From positions 1 through 9,456 of the forward strand of contig JAKQOH010000096.1 in assembly GCA_029565415.1 (NCBI GenBank): a stretch of 9,456 nt of DNA, read 5' to 3'. Of this stretch, positions 6,540 through 9,456 are shown in pieces. The notes under the pieces were generated by a model that saw only the letters and a program-made list of their open reading frames with translations, was not told the origin of the DNA and ran no database searches. The translations under genes were made by a program, and so were the position numbers. The stretch comes from Candidatus Rifleibacteriota bacterium. Lineage in GTDB: Bacteria; Riflebacteria; Ozemobacteria; Ozemobacterales; Ozemobacteraceae. The stretch's first letter is position 1. Every line of letters begins with the position of its first letter.

Positions 6540-6780
6540 GGTGATCCAACAGCGCTTCGGCTCCACTTCCGGACACACTGGTGTGGTTTTCCAATGTCCG
6601 CGTAACAAGATGAGGCGCATGAAGGCGCAGAAGGCTGAAAATGTTCAAAAGAGATCATATTCAAACGTCGACAACCCGGGGGTATATCTGGGGGTATCGT
6701 CGTTTTTTCACATTCGGCAATCCATCTACTGATCGGATTCCACGCCAGCTCCTTCAGTAGTGATCAGCTCCACTTGCGAC
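6540..6780. other. Non-coding stretch with recombination-like and folding repeats
   Basis: No convincing gene is seen here. GGGGGTAT occurs twice with a 12-base period (6678-6685 and 6690-6697), followed by a run of six T. Paired short repeats of this kind are seen near tyrosine recombinase attachment regions, though no integrase is present. CTACTGA/TCAGTAG (6726-6732 and 6754-6760) and CTGATC/GATCAG (6729-6734 and 6762-6767) are two alternative stems. CACAC-TG-GTGTG (6574-6585) is a small hairpin inside a CGGACA/TGTCCG inverted repeat. On the + strand, TTCAAA and TATATC 17 bases apart (about 6660-6688) could be a weak promoter. Confidence 0.35.
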
Positions 6781-6819
6781 AGGGAGACAGTGAATAGTTC
6801 GCTGTCTCCTTCGTCTTTT
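6781..6819 (+). terminator. Rho-independent terminator
   Basis: AGGGAGACAG and CTGTCTCCTT form a stem with eight perfect pairs extended by a G-U and an A-U pair. The loop is 11 bases, and TTCGTCTTTT follows the perfect stem on the + strand. No gene on that strand ends here. It may close an unannotated small transcript or shield the mntA-hepT pair from read-through. Confidence 0.65.
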
Positions 6820-6874
6820 AGCCCCATTTGTCACATTAAATATTGAACCCGTTATAGAAACCAGGAACCGGTTA

Positions 6875-6935
6875 CCGCGCAAGAGAAAATTCAAAATGCA
6901 TCCCACTCATACGGCTGAATGCCGATTTTGCGCGG
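6875..6935. repeat. Long-range inverted repeat upstream of mntA
   Basis: CCGCGCAA (6875-6882) and TTGCGCGG (6928-6935) are perfect 8-bp arms 45 bases apart. Inside them CGGC-TGAAT-GCCG (6912-6924) forms a second hairpin, so a cruciform or bipartite binding site is possible. An AACCGGTT palindrome lies just upstream. No protein-coding signal is seen between here and the mntA promoter. Confidence 0.35.
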
Positions 6936-7016
6936 CAAGACCTAGCTCCCCTGCGCCATGTAGAGATCTGGGCCCGGACATTGGTAGGCAATAGCCGAAG
7001 GTGGCAGGAACGCCCC

Positions 7017-7045
7017 TTGTCCTTCCGGAAAGCATCTGCGATAAT
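7017..7045 (+). promoter_or_regulatory. Sigma-70-like promoter for mntA-hepT (leaderless)
   Basis: TTGTCC (7017-7022) and GATAAT (7040-7045) are exactly 17 bases apart, matching the consensus at 4 of 6 and 5 of 6 positions. Transcription would start about 7 bases after the -10, on or next to the ATG at 7052. No Shine-Dalgarno site precedes that ATG, which fits a leaderless message. A weaker pair, TTGTCA (6828) and TATAGA (6853), has a 19-base spacer and would leave a long leader. Confidence 0.55.
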
Positions 7046-7051
7046 GCTTGC

Positions 7052-7369
7052 ATGAAGAAGCTGAACCCCGAACTTTCTTCCCGGCTGGCAACGTTGAAAA
7101 ACCGTTACCTGGCCGAGGGGTTCGTCATTCTCGGGGTTTTCGGCTCGATTGCTCGTGGCGAGGAAACCCCGGAAAGCGATATCGACCTCCTCTACAAGGT
7201 TGAAGCCCCGTTTTTGGAACAGCACGGCGGGTTCGCGGCACTGAGCAGGCTCGACAAAATAAAACACGAATTGATGACAGAACTGGGACGACAGGTCGAT
7301 CTTGCCTCTGCCAACACCTCGAACCGTGTGCTCAAAGACGAAATCGAGCGCGACCTCGTCTATGTCTAA
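7052..7369 (+). CDS. mntA: MntA-type minimal nucleotidyltransferase antitoxin
   Basis: This is a 105-aa protein of the MNT fold. LGVFGSIARGEETPESDIDL carries the GSx10DxD motif (G31, S32, D43, D45). A third likely metal ligand is D83 in RQVDLAS. In characterised MntA-HepT modules this enzyme transfers AMP from ATP onto a tyrosine of the HepT toxin and so inactivates it. All key residues are present here. The ATG at 7052 is preferred because it puts the motif about 30 residues from the start, as is usual. An in-frame GTG at 7001 lies upstream of the predicted promoter. The hepT start codon overlaps the 3' end by 8 bases, so the two are translationally coupled. An AT-rich -10 directly upstream suggests a leaderless message. 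Confidence 0.88.
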   Translation: MKKLNPELSSRLATLKNRYLAEGFVILGVFGSIARGEETPESDIDLLYKVEAPFLEQHGGFAALSRLDKIKHELMTELGRQVDLASANTSNRVLKDEIERDLVYV

Positions 7370-7706
7370 GAAGAGTGACGCTGCTCGTCTCCGCTTTGTC
7401 TTTGCGAAAATAGACGACCTGCAAGGCTATCTGGCACGGTTCCCCTCCGTGGAAGCCCTCTTCCAAGAGACCATGGCGTGTGATGCCGTCCTGATGTGCC
7501 TTCTTCAGATTGGCGAGACAATTCAAAAGGTCGAAAATGAGACATGGGCTGCCCAGCTTCCGGTTCAGGGCGCTTATGTTGTCCGAAATATCATTGCCCA
7601 CGATTACGAGGGTGTCGACCTTTCCATCATCGTGAAGATTGTCTCCGAAGACATCCCGCCGCTTCGGGCGACGGTCATTCAACTGCTCTCCGAAGAAGCC
7701 TCCTGA
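7362..7706 (+). CDS. hepT: HepT-type HEPN ribonuclease toxin
   Basis: This is a 114-aa, all-helical HEPN (DUF86) protein. VVRNIIAHDYEG carries the full Rx4HxY motif (R75, H80, Y82). R and H form the RNase active site, and Y is the residue that the partner MntA modifies with AMP in studied systems. The upstream helix with LQIGETIQKVENE is typical of the family. HepT toxins cleave RNA, often tRNA, when not neutralised. The target here is unknown. The start overlaps the mntA stop (ATG at 7362, TAA at 7367-7369). Nothing is truncated, so an active pair is expected. A 45-bp attC-like site begins 17 bases after the stop. Confidence 0.9.
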   Translation: MSKKSDAARLRFVFAKIDDLQGYLARFPSVEALFQETMACDAVLMCLLQIGETIQKVENETWAAQLPVQGAYVVRNIIAHDYEGVDLSIIVKIVSEDIPPLRATVIQLLSEEAS

Positions 7707-7722
7707 TTTCCTTTCCATTTAG

Positions 7723-7767
7723 GCCCAACGAACAGATGCAACAGACCGCTGATCTGGAGCGTTAGAT
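7723..7767. other. Short attC-like recombination site
   Basis: GCCCAAC at 7723-7729 fits the R'' box RYYYAAC, and GTTAGAT at 7761-7767 fits the R' box GTTRRRY. Between them CAGAT and ATCTG pair as L boxes, with CAG/CTG further in, and the sides differ by extra unpaired bases as in integron sites. At 45 bp it is shorter than typical attC sites (about 57 bp and up). No integrase and no second site are visible. The stop codon of the convergent nuclease fragment falls inside the R' box. Confidence 0.42.
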
Positions 7768-8280
7768 CGATACGCACAGATCGGGGCGGACGAAATACAG
7801 GCAGGTATAGACAACCCGCTCACCGACGATGGTCTCCCAGTGTTTCGCATAGGCGCGGAGCTGAGGGGCGTGCCATTCGGCAAGACGTTTCAGGTCAGCT
7901 TCGTCCGTCACGGTGTCGGTTTTATAGTCGATGATTTTCCAGCCTTCGAGCGTCAGATAGACCAGGTCGATCACGCCCTCGACAACCGCTTTCGGAGCCA
8001 TGCTTTCCGGCGGTTGGGAAAGCGTTTTGGTTTCGACACAGCCGGAAACCGAAACCTCCGTATGGCGTTTTCCGCTCTTTTGCGCTTCCTTCCAGATGGT
8101 GCTGGCGACAACCCGCCCGGCGATCGCTCGATGTCCGCACGATGCGGCCGCAGCGTCCACTTCAATCAGCTCCACCGAAAATTTCCTCGTTCGCCGGTTC
8201 ACAGGTGATTTCGTCAACCCGGTCTGGCCCACTTTGACTTTTTCATTTGGCCCATCCTTCGCCCGCGCCCTATCGAGGTA
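7762..8280 (-). pseudogene. AddA/RecB-family helicase-nuclease, C-terminal remnant
   Basis: The open frame has 172 residues after an in-frame TAA at 8281-8283. It shows the end of a RecB-type nuclease domain as found at the C-terminus of AddA/UvrD-like helicases: VVEGVIDLVY with the metal-binding Asp, GWKIIDYKTD with the DxK pair, then HAPQLRAYAKHW with the QxxxY motif, and LYFVRPD near the end. Intact AddA-type proteins exceed 1000 residues, and the helicase domains and the first nuclease motif are missing. A GTG at 8232 could start a 156-aa product, but I see no good ribosome binding site for it. The adjoining IS21-family genes on the same strand suggest that insertion or deletion removed the 5' part. 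It converges on hepT. Confidence 0.72.
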
Positions 8281-8397
8281 TTAAGATGTTCCTCCTTCTT
8301 GATGCCCTTCTGAACCTTATTACCCGGGCATTACGTCCTACGATGCCCTTTTGGCCTATGTTCAGGATAAGAAGTGGGGTTTTTCATGCGAATGCCT
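8281..8397. other. Likely junction of IS21-type element and nuclease remnant
   Basis: This stretch lies between the end of istB and the nuclease remnant and should contain the istB-side terminus of the insertion sequence. GGGCAT (8326-8331) and ATGCCC (8343-8348) form a hairpin with an inner CGT-CCT-ACG stem and a two-base bulge, followed by TTTT on the + strand. The other end of the element is outside the window, so the terminal inverted repeat and target duplication cannot be placed. Confidence 0.4.
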
Positions 8398-9180
8398 CTA
8401 CTTCCCATGCGGTTTCCCTTTGCGCAACTCCACTGACCGCCGGAATCTATAAGACTCCTTGCCCGTCTCGATGATGTGTGCTCGATCGGTCAGTCTGTCC
8501 AGAAGAGCTTTGCAGAGTCGGGGATTCGGAAATACGGTAGTCCACTCTGAAAATGGCAGGTTGGTTGTCACCAGAACGGCCTTGCGCTCTGCCCGATCCG
8601 AAAGCACCTGAAATAGAAGCTCGGCGCTTGTTTCCGCAAAAGGAACATATCCGAGTTCATCTATAGCAAGTACTTCATAACGCGCCCATCTGGCCAAGGC
8701 GCGGCTCAATTGGTTCTGATGATGCGCCTCCTGAAGATCGTTGACCAGACCCGCAGCCGTTGTAAATCGAACCCGGCGTTTTTGTCGGCAGGCAGCCACA
8801 CAAAGAGCCGTCAGAAGATGGGTCTTTCCCGTACCACAGTCTCCGATGAATAAAACAGGCTCGGCATTTCGGAGATACTCACCCGCTGCCAGCCGGTGCA
8901 GGAGTGGAGCCTCTATGGCAGGATTTTTCTCGAATTCGAATTCTTCAAGGGTCTTCAGCCGAGGAAGATGGGCCTCGCGTAATCGCCGCTCGACGGTATG
9001 CTGCTCCTGCTCAGATACCTCGTTCCCCAGAAGGGCTTCCAAATATCCGAGATGGGATTGATTTTCCTTGACGGCTTGCTCCGCCCAGCTTTGGCAGTTT
9101 GCCGCGACAGTCGGTAGCCGTAGCATCTTGCAGTATTGGCGAATCATCGTCTCTTCGAGTCTTGGGGCAGACCTGGCCAT
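8398..9180 (-). CDS. istB: IS21-family transposition helper ATPase IstB
   Basis: This is a 260-aa protein, the usual length for IstB. The N-terminal helical part (about 1-85) is followed by an AAA+ core with Walker [10 protein letters not shown] (113-121), Walker B VLAIDELG (170-177) and a sensor-like TTNLPFSEW (205-213). The end has [22 protein letters not shown], typical of the family. IstB is a DnaA/DnaC-like ATPase that assembles on DNA and directs the IstA transposase to target sites. It begins exactly where istA ends: the sequence TGATG joins the istA stop and the istB start with one shared base, so translation is coupled. No frameshift or missing motif is seen. Confidence 0.95.
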   Translation of the reverse strand: MARSAPRLEETMIRQYCKMLRLPTVAANCQSWAEQAVKENQSHLGYLEALLGNEVSEQEQHTVERRLREAHLPRLKTLEEFEFEKNPAIEAPLLHRLAAGEYLRNAEPVLFIGDCGTGKTHLLTALCVAACRQKRRVRFTTAAGLVNDLQEAHHQNQLSRALARWARYEVLAIDELGYVPFAETSAELLFQVLSDRAERKAVLVTTNLPFSEWTTVFPNPRLCKALLDRLTDRAHIIETGKESYRFRRSVELRKGKPHGK

Positions 9181-9456
9181 CAGTGGACCCCCTGATCCAG
9201 CAGGCCGTCATACCCTTTGATAGACGGGGGGCCATATTCATAACGGGAAAGGCATCCCAACTCAGCAAGAGCAAGGGGCTGAGAGGTTCCGTCTTTCTTC
9301 TGGCGAAGAAGGTGGAGGACGGTCGCCGTGTCACGACTTCCCAGATTCAACGCCTGCTCCACAGCGTTCCGAACCCCGGCGCTACCGTATACTGGCACCT
9401 GACGGATGATCTCGATCATCTTCCGTGTTCCTTCACTGAATCCGAAGCGCTCTTGC
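9180..9456 (-). CDS. istA: IS21-family transposase IstA, C-terminal fragment
   Basis: The frame is open from the window edge to a TGA at 9180-9182, giving 91 residues of the C-terminal region. It reads [19 protein letters not shown], then [25 protein letters not shown], the helical pattern found after the DDE catalytic domain of IstA. The integrase core and HTH lie outside the window. An ATG at 9419 is internal, because the frame continues upstream with coding-like sequence. The stop overlaps the istB start by one base. IstA catalyses cut and strand transfer, with IstB as its targeting partner. Confidence 0.85.
   Translation of the reverse strand, partial: QERFGFSEGTRKMIEIIRQVPVYGSAGVRNAVEQALNLGSRDTATVLHLLRQKKDGTSQPLALAELGCLSRYEYGPPSIKGYDGLLDQGVH

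Larger units (their letters stand above)
8398..9456 (-). mobile_element. IS21-family insertion sequence, partial
   Basis: Adjacent istA (partial) and istB in the order and with the overlap typical of IS21 elements. The istB-proximal end should lie between 8281 and 8397. The istA-proximal end is beyond the window. Ends and family subgroup cannot be set from this sequence. Confidence 0.85.

Noticed and set aside
6353..6664. 103-codon minus-strand open frame upstream of the large cREC gene
   Set aside because: It reads through promoter element A and overlaps the cREC gene in another frame, with no motif.
6541..6732. 63-codon + strand open frame with a GTG start
   Set aside because: No ribosome binding site, no family resemblance, and the frame crosses inverted and direct repeats.
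8326..8352. GGGCAT/ATGCCC hairpin followed by TTTT as a terminator
   Set aside because: No + strand gene ends there, the stem has a two-base bulge and the T-run is short. It is more likely part of the insertion sequence end.
1..9456. CRISPR array, tRNA or rRNA genes
   Set aside because: No regularly spaced repeats, cloverleaf or rRNA-like stretch was found on reading either strand.

Overview
The window comes from a bacterial accessory region. Base composition is mid to moderately high GC, Shine-Dalgarno sites are clear, and a decayed helicase-nuclease gene lies next to an IS21-family element. I cannot name the organism. No housekeeping gene, rRNA or tRNA is visible. The mix of mobile-element genes, a toxin-antitoxin pair, a HrgA-like nuclease-fold protein and unrecognised proteins suggests a genomic or defence island.

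Layout. The left edge (2-163, + strand) holds the C-terminal end of a small HTH protein. It converges on a visibly AT-richer minus-strand gene (344-1591). That gene encodes a HrgA-like protein with an N-terminal winged-helix-like part and a PD-(D/E)xK-like core. From 1708 to 6411 five genes follow on the minus strand. In transcription order they are a REC-like protein of the cyclic-phosphate-processing receiver (cREC) type (5878-6411), an HTH-like protein (5014-5652), a second, smaller cREC-type protein (4472-4882), an unrecognised 169-aa protein (3945-4454) and a 721-aa protein (1708-3873). The 721-aa protein is a DnaB-N-like domain placed between two copies of one long unknown unit. The first two genes each have the same AT-rich 31-32 bp element about 60 bp before the start codon, so they probably share a promoter or operator and form one regulon. 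I consider this five-gene cluster the best candidate here for an undescribed system. No function can be assigned from sequence alone.

Region 6421-7051 has no convincing gene. It holds the upstream copy of the shared element with a CTTCGAA dyad, a GGGGGTAT direct repeat like recombinase arm sites, several inverted repeats, a good rho-independent terminator on the + strand, and a promoter placed so that the next gene would start without a leader.

On the + strand, 7052-7706 encodes a MntA-HepT toxin-antitoxin pair (minimal nucleotidyltransferase and HEPN RNase). It is followed at once by a 45-bp attC-like site, so the pair may once have been an integron-type cassette. Convergent to it is a 5'-truncated AddA/RecB-type nuclease end (7762-8280). 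The right edge carries istB and the 3' end of istA of an IS21-family element that continues beyond the window.
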